Assembly: GCF_042666235.1 (NCBI RefSeq)
Contig: NZ_JBHTFQ010000006.1
Location: 186,001 to 250,000 of the forward strand
DNA: 64,000 nucleotides
Direction: 5' to 3'
Source of the DNA: Halodurantibacterium daqingensis
Lineage (GTDB): Bacteria > Pseudomonadota > Alphaproteobacteria > Rhodobacterales > Rhodobacteraceae
Shown: positions 17,408 to 26,374 of the stretch, one piece after another
Layout of the letters: each line of letters starts with the position of its first letter
Position numbering within the stretch: the stretch's first letter is position 1
The notes under the pieces: model-generated
What the model was told of the DNA's origin: nothing
Seen by the model: the letters and a program-made list of their open reading frames with translations, nothing else
The model's database searches: none
Position numbers and translations under genes: made by a program

Positions 17408-18246
17408 GCGCGATTGACGGCCTGCCCCCGCTGCGCGCGGTGATCGCGCAGCACGGGCTCAGCGCGAAGAAGCAGCTTGGCCAGAACTTCCTGCTGGATC
17501 TGAACCTGACCGCCAAGATCGCCCGTCAGGCCGGCGATCTGTCCGGCGCGGATGTGCTGGAAATCGGGCCCGGGCCCGGCGGGCTGACGCGCGGCCTTCT
17601 GGCCGAGGGCGCGCGCCGGGTTCTGGCGGTGGAAAAGGATGCCCGCTGCCTGCCCGCCCTGGCCGAGATCGCCGCCGCCTATCCCGGCCGGCTTGAGGTC
17701 ATCAACGCCGACGCGCTGGATCTGGACGTGACCGCGCATCTGACGCCGCCGATCAAGGTGGTGGCAAACCTTCCCTACAACGTCGGGACCGAGCTTCTGA
17801 TCCGCTGGCTGACCCCTGCCGCCTGGCCGCCGTTCTGGGACAGCCTGACGCTGATGTTCCAGAAAGAGGTGGCCGAGCGCATCGTTGCGCGCCCCGGGTC
17901 AAAGGCCTATGGCCGGCTGGCGCTGCTGGTGCAATGGCGCGCCGAGGCCCGGATCGTGATGACCCTCCCGCCCGAGGCCTTTACCCCCGCGCCCAAGGTG
18001 CATTCGGCGGTGGTGCATGTGACGCGCCGCGAGGCGCCGCTTTACCCGGCCGACGAACGGATCCTGTCGCGGGTGACGGCCGCAGGCTTCAACCAGCGGC
18101 GCAAGATGCTGCGCGCAAGCCTCAAGGGCGTCGCGCCGGATATCGAGCGTCACCTTGTCACCGCCGGCATCCCCCCGACCGCGCGGGCCGAGGAAATCAG
18201 CCTCGAGGCCTTCTGCGCCCTCGCCCGCTCGATCGCCGCGGGCTGA
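17404..18246 (+). CDS. rsmA: 16S rRNA dimethyladenosine methyltransferase
   Basis: A 280-residue KsgA-type methyltransferase that adds four methyl groups to the two adjacent adenosines near the 3' end of 16S rRNA. Seen directly: the QNFLLD opening, SAM-binding VLEIGPGPGGLTRGLL near residue 48, the NLPYNVGTELL catalytic motif near residue 122, and the C-terminal FNQRRKMLRASLKG block. Its ATG overlaps the pdxA stop (ATGA). It is the last gene of the lpt-surA-pdxA-rsmA run. No strong T-tailed terminator is visible after the stop. Confidence 0.97.
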   Translation: MSAIDGLPPLRAVIAQHGLSAKKQLGQNFLLDLNLTAKIARQAGDLSGADVLEIGPGPGGLTRGLLAEGARRVLAVEKDARCLPALAEIAAAYPGRLEVINADALDLDVTAHLTPPIKVVANLPYNVGTELLIRWLTPAAWPPFWDSLTLMFQKEVAERIVARPGSKAYGRLALLVQWRAEARIVMTLPPEAFTPAPKVHSAVVHVTRREAPLYPADERILSRVTAAGFNQRRKMLRASLKGVAPDIERHLVTAGIPPTARAEEISLEAFCALARSIAAG

Positions 18247-19113
18247 TGCGCCTGCGCCTTCGGGCCGCGGCGGTGTCGGCCCCAGGGCCGGGACACCCGG
18301 CGCGGTATCTTCCGCCTGGCGCGGGGGCGCCGGCCGCAGGCCAGCCACCTTCCGGGCGGAAGGGGCGCTGCCCTCGGCGCGAACGACCCGCCGTCAGCCG
18401 CCAGCGTCGCCCGGGATCCGCCTCATGTCCAGGCAGCTTGCCCGGCACGATCAGGGACAGGGTGCCCTCCGCCTCGGGGGCCGGGCGTCCCTCGGCCGTC
18501 AATCCGCAGCACCTTCGACCTCACCCTGCCACGGTCACGCCCGGATCGACCGGCAGCCCGCCGCCCTGGCGCAACGCCCGCGCCCGGCGCGGCTGAACCG
18601 GCCCGCCGGCAGGATGCCCCCGGCCGGCCGTTCCGGGCCCCGGCCTCAGCGTCATTCCGCCGACCGTCCGATGAACGGGCACAACCACCATCCCGGCCAA
18701 GCCGTATCAGCCTGCCCGGCGCATAGACAACCGGCCAGAGCGCATACACCCGGGCCGGCACATGCGCCGCCACCCGTGCCCATCGCCGCCGGCCGGCCGC
18801 GCGGGAGCCAGAGACGCCGACAGGGAAAGGGTGCACGGGATGCCTGCGGGCCGCAAGCTCTGTTCTGCCCCCTTGTTGCCGCTGGCTGCCCCGTGTGGAG
18901 AACTGGCCGGGAGGTGTCCTTGGGAGTTCATCGGGAGCGAAATATGGAGGCCATTGGCTTGGTGGAGCTGCTGGCGGCACGGGCTGGCGAGGGTCGGCGA
19001 CCGGCTGGCGGCGTTCCGGCAGGGCCGACGGCCGGCGGGCAGCCGGAACCGGCCGCGACCAGGGCGGGCCTCGGCGGTCGGTGTGGAACGGAGATGCGGC
19101 GGGCGCCGGACAG
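18247..19113. other. Long gene-free spacer after rsmA
   Basis: About 870 bases with no recognisable gene. The first 450 bases are C-rich on the plus strand, which could serve factor-dependent termination after rsmA. Open frames on both strands are compositional. The part around 18900-19080 is purine-richer and contains short coding-like frames, but I found no ribosome-binding site with a credible product. Confidence 0.5.
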
Positions 19114-19134
19114 AAAACGGGCCCGAAGGCCCGC
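19114..19134 (-). terminator. Intrinsic terminator downstream of the DUF4167 gene
   Basis: On the minus strand, CGGGCC-TTCG-GGCCCG forms a six-base stem with a stable UUCG loop, followed directly by TTTT. It begins only four bases past the stop codon of the DUF4167 gene. This is one of the cleanest intrinsic terminators in the window. Confidence 0.85.
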
Positions 19135-19137
19135 TGG

Positions 19138-20079
19138 TCATTCGACCGTGGTTTTCTTGTCGCTGTCCGCCTTCGGCTTGCGCGTATAGCGGCGCTTGGG
19201 CTTTTCGGCCGGCGCCTCGGCGGCGGGTTCGTCGAACAGCGCCGGCTGGGCATCGGCCTGGGGCTCAGCGGCCGGGGGGGCGGCGTCAGCTGCCTCGGGG
19301 GCAGAGGGTTCGCGGCGCGGGCTGCGGCGGCGGTTGCGCTGCGGATTGGCCTCGGGCGTTTCGACGAGCCCGGATTCCTCGCCGCTCAGGTCGATCACCT
19401 CGTTCGCGCCAAGGGTCTGGGCGTCGGACGCAGGGGAAGCCGGTGCATCGCTGCCACGCTCCGGGCCGGACGATGCGGGGGCCGCAGCGGCGGGCGGCTG
19501 CTCGGCGCCGCGCTCGGCGGGCTGGGGCGCATCGGCGCTTGCCTCGGCACGCGGTTCGTGGCGCGGCTGGGCGCGATGCTCGTTCTGGGCCCGGTCCTGG
19601 CCACGATCCTGGCGGGGCTGATCCTGGCGCGCGGTGTCGCGCGGCTGATCGTTGCGCCCGTCATTGCGGTCGTTGCGCCCGTCATTGCGGTCGTTGCGCC
19701 CGTCATTGCGGTCGTTGCGCCCGTCATTGCGGGTGTCGTTACGGCCATCCTGACGGTTGTTGTCCTGACGGCCGTTGTGGCCATTGCCCTCATAACGGTC
19801 GTCGTCCTCGCGGCGTTCGGGCTGCTGGCCCATTTCGCGCTGCGCCTCGCCCAGCATGCGGGTGTAATGCTCGGCATGCTGCAGGAAGTTCTCGGCGGCC
19901 ACCCGGTCATTGGAAAGCTGGGCGTCACGCGCGAGGATGAGGTATTTGTCGATGATCTGCTGCGGCGTCCCCCGCACCTTGCCCTCGGGGCCGGACGAAT
20001 CGAACACCCGGTTGACAATATTGCCGAGCGGGCGCGGGCGGTTCGACTTGGAACGCGAACGGGACTTGGATGATCTCAT
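19138..20079 (-). CDS. DUF4167 domain-containing protein with Asn/Asp/Arg repeats
   Basis: A 313-residue protein. The conserved N-terminal domain (about residues 1-95: RSRSKSNRPRPLGNIVNRVFDSSGP..., then AENFLQHAEHYTRML) is DUF4167, an alphaproteobacterial family with unknown function. The rest is low-complexity: an Arg/Asn/Asp/Gly tract with a perfect heptapeptide repeat NDGRNDR, then a Glu/Ala/Pro-rich region and a basic tail ending KPKRRYTRKPKADSDKK. The basic and disordered composition suggests nucleic-acid binding, which is inference. It lies downstream of prmC, as in most relatives, and ends at a strong terminator. Confidence 0.9.
   Translation of the reverse strand: MRSSKSRSRSKSNRPRPLGNIVNRVFDSSGPEGKVRGTPQQIIDKYLILARDAQLSNDRVAAENFLQHAEHYTRMLGEAQREMGQQPERREDDDRYEGNGHNGRQDNNRQDGRNDTRNDGRNDRNDGRNDRNDGRNDRNDGRNDQPRDTARQDQPRQDRGQDRAQNEHRAQPRHEPRAEASADAPQPAERGAEQPPAAAAPASSGPERGSDAPASPASDAQTLGANEVIDLSGEESGLVETPEANPQRNRRRSPRREPSAPEAADAAPPAAEPQADAQPALFDEPAAEAPAEKPKRRYTRKPKADSDKKTTVE
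19651..19734. repeat. 21-bp in-frame tandem repeat inside the DUF4167 gene
   Basis: Three identical copies and a fourth nearly identical copy of a 21-base unit (GTTGCGCCCGTCATTGCGGT plus C on the plus strand) sit within the DUF4167 gene. Each encodes seven residues (NDGRNDR), so gain or loss of copies keeps the frame. Confidence 0.92.
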
Positions 20080-20320
20080 GCTTTTCTTTTATCCAGCCTT
20101 GATGGGCCTTGCGTGGCGGGATCGGCGGCGAATCGGCGTGCCGTAACCCGTTGAACCGCACATGTTGGGCTTACCAGCGCGGGAAACAGCGCATCGCCAT
20201 CCTCCCGTCACGGGACTGACTAAACATGTCAGGCGCCATGAAACAAGCGAAAAACACATCACCACCCGCGACTTTGCCGCTTTTCGCCGGAATGTGGCCG
20301 GGCCGCGCCACTGCGCGCGC

Positions 20321-21148
20321 TCAGGGCCACTGGCCCAGAACCACCCTGTCCCGACCATCCAGATCGGGCAGAACCCGCACCCGGGCCGCACCTGCCCCGC
20401 GCACCAGCGCCGCAACCGCGGCGCCCTGCGTGGCGCCGATTTCCAGCGCCAGCCGCCCGTTCGGGGCCAGATGCGCCCGGACCCCGGCCGTGATCGCGCG
20501 ATAGGCGTCAAGCCCGTCGCCGCCCGGCGTCAGCGCCAGATGCGGTTCCCAGTCGCGCACCTCGGGGGCAAGCGCCTCCATCTCCGCAGCAGCAATATAG
20601 GGCGGGTTGGACACGATCAGATCGAACTGCCCCGGAACGGCGGCATACCAGTCCGATTCGGCAAAGCGCGCCCGGTCCGACAGGCCCAGCAGGCGGGCAT
20701 TGTCCCGCGCCACATCCAGCGCCGCCGGCGACAGATCGACGCCCAGCCCCGTGGCATCGGTTTCGGCCAGAAGCGTCAGCAGGATCGCGCCCGTGCCCGT
20801 GCCCAGATCCAGCACGCGCGCAAAGGGTTCCTCGAGCGCGGCGGCAACCAGCGTTTCGGTTTCCGGGCGGGGATCGAGCACATCCGGCGTCACGCGGAAG
20901 CGGCGGCCAAAGAAGTCCCGCCAGCCAAGGATCTGCGAAACCGGCTGGCGGCGAAGGCGCGCGGCGATGGCCTGCTCAAAGCGCGCGGCGGCACCTTCGG
21001 GCAGAGGGTCGTGCAGGGCAAGGGTCAGCCGGTCGGCGGGAATGTCCAGCGCATGCGCCATGAGAAGCCGGGCATCGCGGGGGGCGCCTTCGATGCCCGC
21101 GTCGCGCAGGCGGGCAACGGCTGCGGGCATGAGGTCGGCTGCCCTCAT
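20321..21148 (-). CDS. prmC: Peptide chain release factor N5-glutamine methyltransferase
   Basis: This 275-residue SAM-dependent methyltransferase modifies the glutamine of the GGQ motif in release factors 1 and 2. Seen directly: SAM-binding VLDLGTGTGAILLTLL near residue 115 and the catalytic VSNPPYIA motif near residue 182; the N-terminal helical substrate-recognition domain includes GWRDFFGRRFRVTPDVLDPRPETE. The start overlaps the stop of its substrate gene prfA by four bases (ATGA). Downstream, 241 bases without a gene lead to the DUF4167 gene, and contain two ACATGT palindromes (20160, 20224) of unknown meaning. Confidence 0.97.
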   Translation of the reverse strand: MRAADLMPAAVARLRDAGIEGAPRDARLLMAHALDIPADRLTLALHDPLPEGAAARFEQAIAARLRRQPVSQILGWRDFFGRRFRVTPDVLDPRPETETLVAAALEEPFARVLDLGTGTGAILLTLLAETDATGLGVDLSPAALDVARDNARLLGLSDRARFAESDWYAAVPGQFDLIVSNPPYIAAAEMEALAPEVRDWEPHLALTPGGDGLDAYRAITAGVRAHLAPNGRLALEIGATQGAAVAALVRGAGAARVRVLPDLDGRDRVVLGQWP

Positions 21149-22200
21149 GCCTCCATCTCGGCCAGCCGCGCCGCCTGGTCATGCGCGATCAGCGCGTCGA
21201 TCACCTCGGTCAGGTCGCCCTGAAGGATCGCGTCCAGACGGTAAAGCGTGAGGTTGATGCGGTGGTCCGTCATCCGGCCCTGGGGGAAGTTGTAGGTGCG
21301 GATCCGCTCGCTCCGGTCGCCTGAACCCACCTGCGCCTTGCGATCGGCCGAGCGTTCCGCATCGGCGCGGCTGCGCTCCATGTCGTAAAGGCGCGCGCGC
21401 AGCACCTGCATGGCGATGGCGCGGTTCTGGTGCTGGGACTTTTCCGAACTGGTGACCACAAGCCCGGTGGGAATATGGGTGATCCGCACGGCCGAATCGG
21501 TGGTGTTGACATGCTGCCCCCCCGCCCCGCTGGCGCGCATCGTGTCTATGCGGATATCGGCCGGGTTGATCTCGATATCGACCTCTTCGGCCTCGGGCAG
21601 GACGGCGACCGTCGCGGCCGAGGTATGGATACGCCCGCCGCTTTCGGTGGTGGGAACGCGCTGCACCCGGTGCACCCCGGATTCGTATTTGAGCCGGGCA
21701 AAGACGCCCTCGCCCTGAACGCTGGCGATCACCTCCTTGATGCCGCCCAGCTCGGTTTCCTGCAATTCGATGATCTGGAATCGCCAGCCCTGGGCCTCGG
21801 CGTATTTCTGATACATGCGAAGCAGATCACCGGCGAAAAGCGCGGCCTCGTCCCCGCCGGTTCCGGGGCGGATCTCGATGATCGCGGGGCGGGCATCGGC
21901 GGCATCCTTCGGCAGAAGCGCCAGTTGCAACGCCTGTTCCAGCCCCGGAAGGCGGGCGCGCAGGCGCGGCAGTTCGTCCTCGGCCAGGGCGCGCAGTTCC
22001 GGGTCGGAGAGCATCGCCTGCGCATCGTCCAGATCGGCCAGCACCTGACGGTAGGCGGCGATTTCGGCGACCACAGGCTTCAGCTCGGAATATTCCCGGC
22101 TGAGCGCGGCAATCTCGGAGGGCGCAGCGCCCTCGGACAGCTTGGCCTCCAGGAACTGGAAGCGGCGGGTGATCTGATCGAGTTTTTCCAGCGGAACCAT
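21145..22200 (-). CDS. prfA: Peptide chain release factor 1
   Basis: A 351-residue class I release factor recognising UAA and UAG. It shows the GGQ motif in GAGGQHVNTTDSAVR near residue 227, essential for peptidyl-tRNA hydrolysis, and the PGTGGDEAALF block typical of the family. The start MVPLEKLDQITRRF and length fit RF1. It is translationally coupled to prmC, whose product methylates its GGQ glutamine. Between it and the upstream DUF1499 gene there are 44 bases with a TTGACC hexamer but no clear -10 box. Confidence 0.98.
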   Translation of the reverse strand: MVPLEKLDQITRRFQFLEAKLSEGAAPSEIAALSREYSELKPVVAEIAAYRQVLADLDDAQAMLSDPELRALAEDELPRLRARLPGLEQALQLALLPKDAADARPAIIEIRPGTGGDEAALFAGDLLRMYQKYAEAQGWRFQIIELQETELGGIKEVIASVQGEGVFARLKYESGVHRVQRVPTTESGGRIHTSAATVAVLPEAEEVDIEINPADIRIDTMRASGAGGQHVNTTDSAVRITHIPTGLVVTSSEKSQHQNRAIAMQVLRARLYDMERSRADAERSADRKAQVGSGDRSERIRTYNFPQGRMTDHRINLTLYRLDAILQGDLTEVIDALIAHDQAARLAEMEA

Positions 22201-22244
22201 GGCCGCAGGGCATGGCCGATCGGCCCGGCGCGGTCAAGCCTTTG

Positions 22245-22688
22245 CTAGAGCGGTTCGGGCAGTTGCCGCAGCCAGCCATCAAGCCGCGCCTGGTTGACGC
22301 CCATGTCGGAACGGCCGAACCGCGCCCGGGAAAACACCGCCAGCGTCGCGCCGTCAGGATGCGGGACGACCCGGACCGTGACCAGATCCGGAAAGCCCCA
22401 GATCCGGCTGCGCGCCACATAGGTCATGTGCCCTTCGGCCACCGAGCCGGCCAGAAGCCGCGTGCGCGGATCGGCCATGGCGATGTCATCCACCGCGGCG
22501 GCGAGGGTTTCGGGCGGAATCGGATAGACCACGCTGCCCGACCGCAAAAGCGCGTGGTTGGGCCGGTCGGGCGGTTGCACCTGATCGGGATCGACATGCC
22601 AGGCCGGGCCCTCAAGCGGCGCAAGGCGCACCCAGGCGGCTCCGCCCAGCGCGGCCACGACCAGCAGCAGAAGAAGGCGCCGCATCAT
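22245..22688 (-). CDS. DUF1499 domain-containing protein
   Basis: The 147-residue product has an N-terminal hydrophobic segment (RRLLLLLVVAALGGAAW) that is probably a membrane anchor or uncleaved signal, followed by the DUF1499 domain (blocks VVYPIPPETLAAAVDDIA, DPRTRLL and SRIWGFPDLVTVRV, ending FGRSDMGVNQAR). The family is common in alphaproteobacteria and plants, with no assigned biochemical function. Two adjacent ATGs overlap the speB stop (ATGATG); the first gives the usual ATGA coupling and is used here, the second starts at 22685. Co-transcription with speB is likely from the overlap, a functional link is not implied. Confidence 0.85.
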   Translation of the reverse strand: MMRRLLLLLVVAALGGAAWVRLAPLEGPAWHVDPDQVQPPDRPNHALLRSGSVVYPIPPETLAAAVDDIAMADPRTRLLAGSVAEGHMTYVARSRIWGFPDLVTVRVVPHPDGATLAVFSRARFGRSDMGVNQARLDGWLRQLPEPL

Positions 22689-23644
22689 CGCCGGCCCCAG
22701 CAATAAAGGCACATCAGCTCGGTGGCCACATGCGCGCCCATGATCGCGGTGACCCCCGTCGGATCATAGGGGGGCGAGACTTCGACAACATCGCCGCCGA
22801 CCATGTTGATCCCGGCGATATCGCGCAGGATATGGGCGGCCTGCGCGCTGGTCAGCCCGCCCCAGACGGGCGTGCCGGTGCCCGGCGCAAAGGCCGGATC
22901 CAGCGCGTCGATATCGAAGGTCACATAGGCCGGATGGTCGCCCACGATGTCCCGGATGCGCGCGGCGGTCACGGCGGCGCCGTTTTCATGCACGAAGCGC
23001 GCATCAAGGATCTGCATGCCCATCGTGTCGGGGTTGTCGGTGCGGATTCCCACCTGAACCGAACGGGCCGGATCCACCAGCCCCTGCCGGATCGCCTTGT
23101 AAAGGAAGGTGCCGTGGTCGATGCGCGTCATGTCGTCATCCACCCAGGTGTCGGAATGGGCGTCGAACTGGATCACCGACAGCGGCCCGAACCGCTCCGC
23201 ATAGGCGCGCAGGATCGGCAGGGTGATGAAATGGTCGCCCCCCAGCGTCAGGCTGCCCGCCCCCGCCGCAAGGATGGTGCGGATATGGGCCGTCAGCGTA
23301 TCGGGAAAGGCCGGGACATTTGCGTAATCGAAGGCCATGTCGCCATAATCGACAATCGCGAAGCCCTCGAGCGGGCTGAACCCCCAGCCATAGGGCGCAT
23401 CGAAGGCCTGAAGCGCCGAGGCCTCGCGGATCGCGCGCGGACCAAAGCGTGTGCCGGGGCGATGCGTCACCGCCTGGTCGAAGGGCACCCCGGTCACGGC
23501 CAGATCCACACCGGTCAGATCCTTGGTATAGCTGCGACGCAGGAAACTCGTCGCGCCGCCAAAGGCGTTTTCATAGGCGAGGCCGCGCGGCCCCTGCCGG
23601 GTAAAGGCGGTATCCACCTCGGTCCTTGCATCTTCCAGCGCCAT
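22685..23644 (-). CDS. speB: Agmatinase (ureohydrolase family)
   Basis: A manganese ureohydrolase of about 319 residues that converts agmatine to putrescine and urea. The binuclear metal site is visible: GGDHFITLPIL (His), FDAHSDTW (Asp-His-Asp) and FDIDALDPAFAPG (Asp pair). The N-terminal ENAFGGATSFLRRSYTKDL block is typical of rhodobacterial agmatinases. The start MALEDART at 23644 has an AGGA ribosome site eight bases upstream; MRKQDAT at 23665 is an alternative, with a GGGGGA site that is too close. Related guanidino-substrate enzymes cannot be excluded by sequence alone. It diverges from an FAD amine oxidoreductase gene 75 bases away, fitting polyamine catabolism. Confidence 0.88.
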   Translation of the reverse strand: MALEDARTEVDTAFTRQGPRGLAYENAFGGATSFLRRSYTKDLTGVDLAVTGVPFDQAVTHRPGTRFGPRAIREASALQAFDAPYGWGFSPLEGFAIVDYGDMAFDYANVPAFPDTLTAHIRTILAAGAGSLTLGGDHFITLPILRAYAERFGPLSVIQFDAHSDTWVDDDMTRIDHGTFLYKAIRQGLVDPARSVQVGIRTDNPDTMGMQILDARFVHENGAAVTAARIRDIVGDHPAYVTFDIDALDPAFAPGTGTPVWGGLTSAQAAHILRDIAGINMVGGDVVEVSPPYDPTGVTAIMGAHVATELMCLYCWGRR

Positions 23645-23719
23645 GGTCGCATCCTGTTTGCGCATCTTTCCCCCGCACACTAGCGTCTCGCGCAGGAAAG
23701 GCCAGCACGAGCGGAAACC

Positions 23720-25093
23720 ATGCAGCTTTACGAATCCCCCGCCTATGATCCGGCCTGGCCCGACAGCCACTGGGCCGCGACCAGCCCCGCGCCCCCGCCC
23801 TGCCCGCCCCTGACCGGCGCCGCGCGCAGCGAGGTGGCCGTGATCGGCGCGGGCTATGCCGGGCTGTCGGCGGCGCGCGCGCTTGCGCAGGCGGGCGTGG
23901 GCGTGACGGTGCTTGAGGCCGTGCAGCCGGGCTGGGGTGCTTCGGGGCGCAACGGCGGTTTTTGCTGCATGGGCGGGTCCAAGCTGGACGATGCCGCGCT
24001 GGTCCGCCGCTTCGGCCCCGAGGCCGCGCGCCGCTTCCACCGCTTTCAGCAAGAGGCCGTGTCCCATGTTGCCACCCTTCTGCAGGAGGAGGAAATAGAC
24101 GCCGATCGCGGCCCCGATGGAGAGATGCTGCTGGCCCATCGCCCCGCCGCCTGGGCGGCGCTGCAGCGCCAGGCGCGCGAGCGGGCGCAGCTTCATGGCG
24201 AAAGGCTGGTGCTGCTGTCGCCTGCGGAGCTTGCCGCGCGGGGCATTGCGGGGGCGGGGTTTCACGGCGGGCTGTTCAACCCGGTGGGCTTCCCGCTGCA
24301 TCCGCTGAAATATCTGCGCGGACTGGCCCGGGCGGCGCAGCGCGCGGGCGCCACCATCTGCGGCGACAGCCCGGTGTCATCGCTGCGCCCCTCCGGGGGC
24401 GGCTGGCAGCTGACCACGCCGCAGGGCAGCCTGCAGGCGGGGCGGGTTCTGATCGCCACCAACGGCTATGGCGCCGACGACCTGCCGCCCTGGCTTGCCG
24501 CCCGGCGCCTGCCGGTGCTGTCCGCCGTCTTCACCACCCGCCCCCTGTCCGAGGCGGAACGCGCCGCCCAGGGCTGGACCAGCGAAACCATGAGCTTCGA
24601 CAGCCGCGCGCTTCTGCACTATTTCCGGCTGCTGCCCGACGGGCGCTTCCTGTTCGGCATGCGTGGCGGCACCAGCGCCCGCCCCGCCGCGCTGGCGGCG
24701 CTGCATGCCGAGGCACGGCGGCATTTCGCGGCGCTGTTTCCCGCCTGGGCCGATGTCGCGGTCGAACGGCACTGGTCGGGGCTTGCCTGTCTGACCGGCA
24801 GCCTTGCCCCCTTTGCCGGGCCGGTGCCCGGGGCGCCGGGCCTGTTCGCCGCGCTTGGCTGGCACGGCAACGGGGTTTCCACCGCCAGCCTTGCCGGGGC
24901 GCGCATCGCGCAGGAGATCCTTGGCCAGACGCCCGACCTTCCCGGGATCATGCGCCACCCGCCGCGCCGTTTCCCGCTTCCCTTCCTGCGCCGGCCGCTG
25001 CTGGCGCTGGGCTACCGGGTTCTTGCGCTGAAGGACGGGCCGCTGCCGCGCCCGGGCCAAGCCGCTTGCCATCCCGCCCCCGGGCGCGGATAA
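23720..25093 (+). CDS. FAD-dependent amine oxidoreductase (DAO family, PuuB-like)
   Basis: A 457-residue protein with the dinucleotide-binding VAVIGAGYAGLSAARAL motif near residue 35 and LEA end of the Rossmann beta-alpha-beta unit, then GWGASGRNGGFCCMGG, the sequence typical of gamma-glutamylputrescine oxidase and related DadA/glycine-oxidase-like enzymes. The C-terminal WSGLACLTG...GLFAALGWHGNGVS block is the second FAD-contacting region. The enzyme would oxidise a primary or secondary amine, releasing H2O2; the substrate is inferred to be a polyamine derivative because agmatinase is divergently encoded 75 bases away. Substrate assignment from sequence is weak. Confidence 0.88.
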   Translation: MQLYESPAYDPAWPDSHWAATSPAPPPCPPLTGAARSEVAVIGAGYAGLSAARALAQAGVGVTVLEAVQPGWGASGRNGGFCCMGGSKLDDAALVRRFGPEAARRFHRFQQEAVSHVATLLQEEEIDADRGPDGEMLLAHRPAAWAALQRQARERAQLHGERLVLLSPAELAARGIAGAGFHGGLFNPVGFPLHPLKYLRGLARAAQRAGATICGDSPVSSLRPSGGGWQLTTPQGSLQAGRVLIATNGYGADDLPPWLAARRLPVLSAVFTTRPLSEAERAAQGWTSETMSFDSRALLHYFRLLPDGRFLFGMRGGTSARPAALAALHAEARRHFAALFPAWADVAVERHWSGLACLTGSLAPFAGPVPGAPGLFAALGWHGNGVSTASLAGARIAQEILGQTPDLPGIMRHPPRRFPLPFLRRPLLALGYRVLALKDGPLPRPGQAACHPAPGRG

Positions 25094-25131
25094 GGCGCCG
25101 CATCACCCGCACCGCACCGACAGGAGGCCCC

Positions 25132-26181
25132 ATGCCGCCCCGCGCTTTGACCACTGTCCGCGACCTGATCGAGGCCGGGCTTGCACCGGCCGCGGATGAG
25201 GCCACGCTTGATGCCGTGGCCGAGGCCTTCCGCATCCGGATCACCCCGGCCATGCAGTCGGCAATCGGCGCCGATCCCGCTGCCGATCCGGTGGCGCAAC
25301 AGTTCCTGCCCCGGCCCGACGAGCTTGCGATCAAGGATGGCGAACTGGACGACCCGATCGGCGACAGCGTGCACAGCCCCACGCGCGGGCTCACGCATCG
25401 CTATCCCGACCGGGTGATCCTGGCCGCGACCCATACCTGCGAAGTGTACTGCCGCTTCTGTTTCCGCCGCGAAAAGGTCGGCGAGGAAGGCGCGCTGCCC
25501 GAAGCCGATCTGTCCGCGGCGCTGGACTATATCGCCGCCACCCCGGCCATCCACGAGGTGATCCTGACCGGCGGCGACCCGATGGTGCTGTCGCCCCGGC
25601 GGATCGCGGCGCTGCTGGACCGGCTCGCGGCCATTCCCCATGTCGATGTGGTGCGCTTCCATACCCGCATCCCGGTCGTCGCGCCGGAAAGGGTCACGGC
25701 GGATCTGGTCGCGGCGTTGGGCCGGCATCCGGCCGTCTATGTGGTGATCCACACCAACCATGCGCAGGAACTGACGCCCGAGGCCTGCGCGGCACTGGCA
25801 CGGCTCGCGGGCGCGGGCGTGCCGCTTCTGTCGCAGACGGTGCTTCTGCGCGGCATCAATGACGAGGTCGCCGCCCTCGCCGCGCTTTTCCGCACGCTGG
25901 TGCGCAACCGGGTCAAGCCCTACTATCTGCATCATTGCGATTTGGCCCGCGGCACCAGCCATTTCCGCACCACCATCGCCCGGGGTCAGGCGCTGATGGC
26001 GGCGCTGCGGGGCCAGATCTCGGGCCTCTGCCTGCCCACCTATGTGCTGGATATTCCCGGCGGGTTCGGCAAGGTCCCGATCGGGCCGGGGCATCTTGAA
26101 CCGGTTGCCGACGGCAGCTGGCGCGTCACCGATCCTTCGGGGCGCGTGCATGGCTATGCCGACCCGCCCGGCCTGCCCTGA
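25132..26181 (+). CDS. Lysine-2,3-aminomutase-like radical SAM protein
   Basis: A 349-residue radical SAM enzyme. The cluster-binding CX3CX2C motif is at Cys103, Cys107 and Cys110 (THTCEVYCRFCF); the PLP-binding lysine region IPGGFGKVP is near residue 306, matching the KamA/EpmB family. Length is shorter than clostridial KamA (about 416) and close to EpmB (342). EpmB makes beta-lysine for modifying elongation factor P with EpmA, but no epmA gene is seen here, so free lysine aminomutase activity or another amino acid remains possible. A strong ribosome site (AGGAGGCCCC) fixes the start. It follows the FAD oxidoreductase after 38 bases, probably in one transcript. Confidence 0.88.
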   Translation: MPPRALTTVRDLIEAGLAPAADEATLDAVAEAFRIRITPAMQSAIGADPAADPVAQQFLPRPDELAIKDGELDDPIGDSVHSPTRGLTHRYPDRVILAATHTCEVYCRFCFRREKVGEEGALPEADLSAALDYIAATPAIHEVILTGGDPMVLSPRRIAALLDRLAAIPHVDVVRFHTRIPVVAPERVTADLVAALGRHPAVYVVIHTNHAQELTPEACAALARLAGAGVPLLSQTVLLRGINDEVAALAALFRTLVRNRVKPYYLHHCDLARGTSHFRTTIARGQALMAALRGQISGLCLPTYVLDIPGGFGKVPIGPGHLEPVADGSWRVTDPSGRVHGYADPPGLP

Positions 26182-26374
26182 CAGGAAAGCCTGCGCCAGG
26201 GTCGTGATGATCGACGCGCATTCCCGAAGCCGCATCGCGGACCCCGGGCACCGGATCGGGCCGACGACGGGCGCCTGATCGTTTCGTTCGCAGAGCGCGG
26301 CCGGTGTCCGGTGTCCGGTGTCCGGTGTCCAGGACATCCGCGGATGAATGGCCGGCCGCAAGGGACGCCAGCGG
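26182..26374. other. Spacer after the radical SAM gene
   Basis: About 190 bases with no gene of their own apart from the heptamer repeat at 26303. They may be the left flank or a decayed N-terminal part of the IS5-type relic, but no transposase block is recognisable. Confidence 0.4.
26303..26330. repeat. 7-bp tandem repeat, four copies
   Basis: Four exact head-to-tail copies of GGTGTCC, in the gene-free spacer just left of the IS5 transposase relic. Such heptamer runs are prone to slippage. No gene covers it. Confidence 0.9.

Noticed and set aside
18155..19189. 344-residue plus-strand frame after rsmA
   Set aside because: It starts inside rsmA in another frame, is Pro/Arg/Gly-rich and ends in the DUF4167 gene on the opposite strand.
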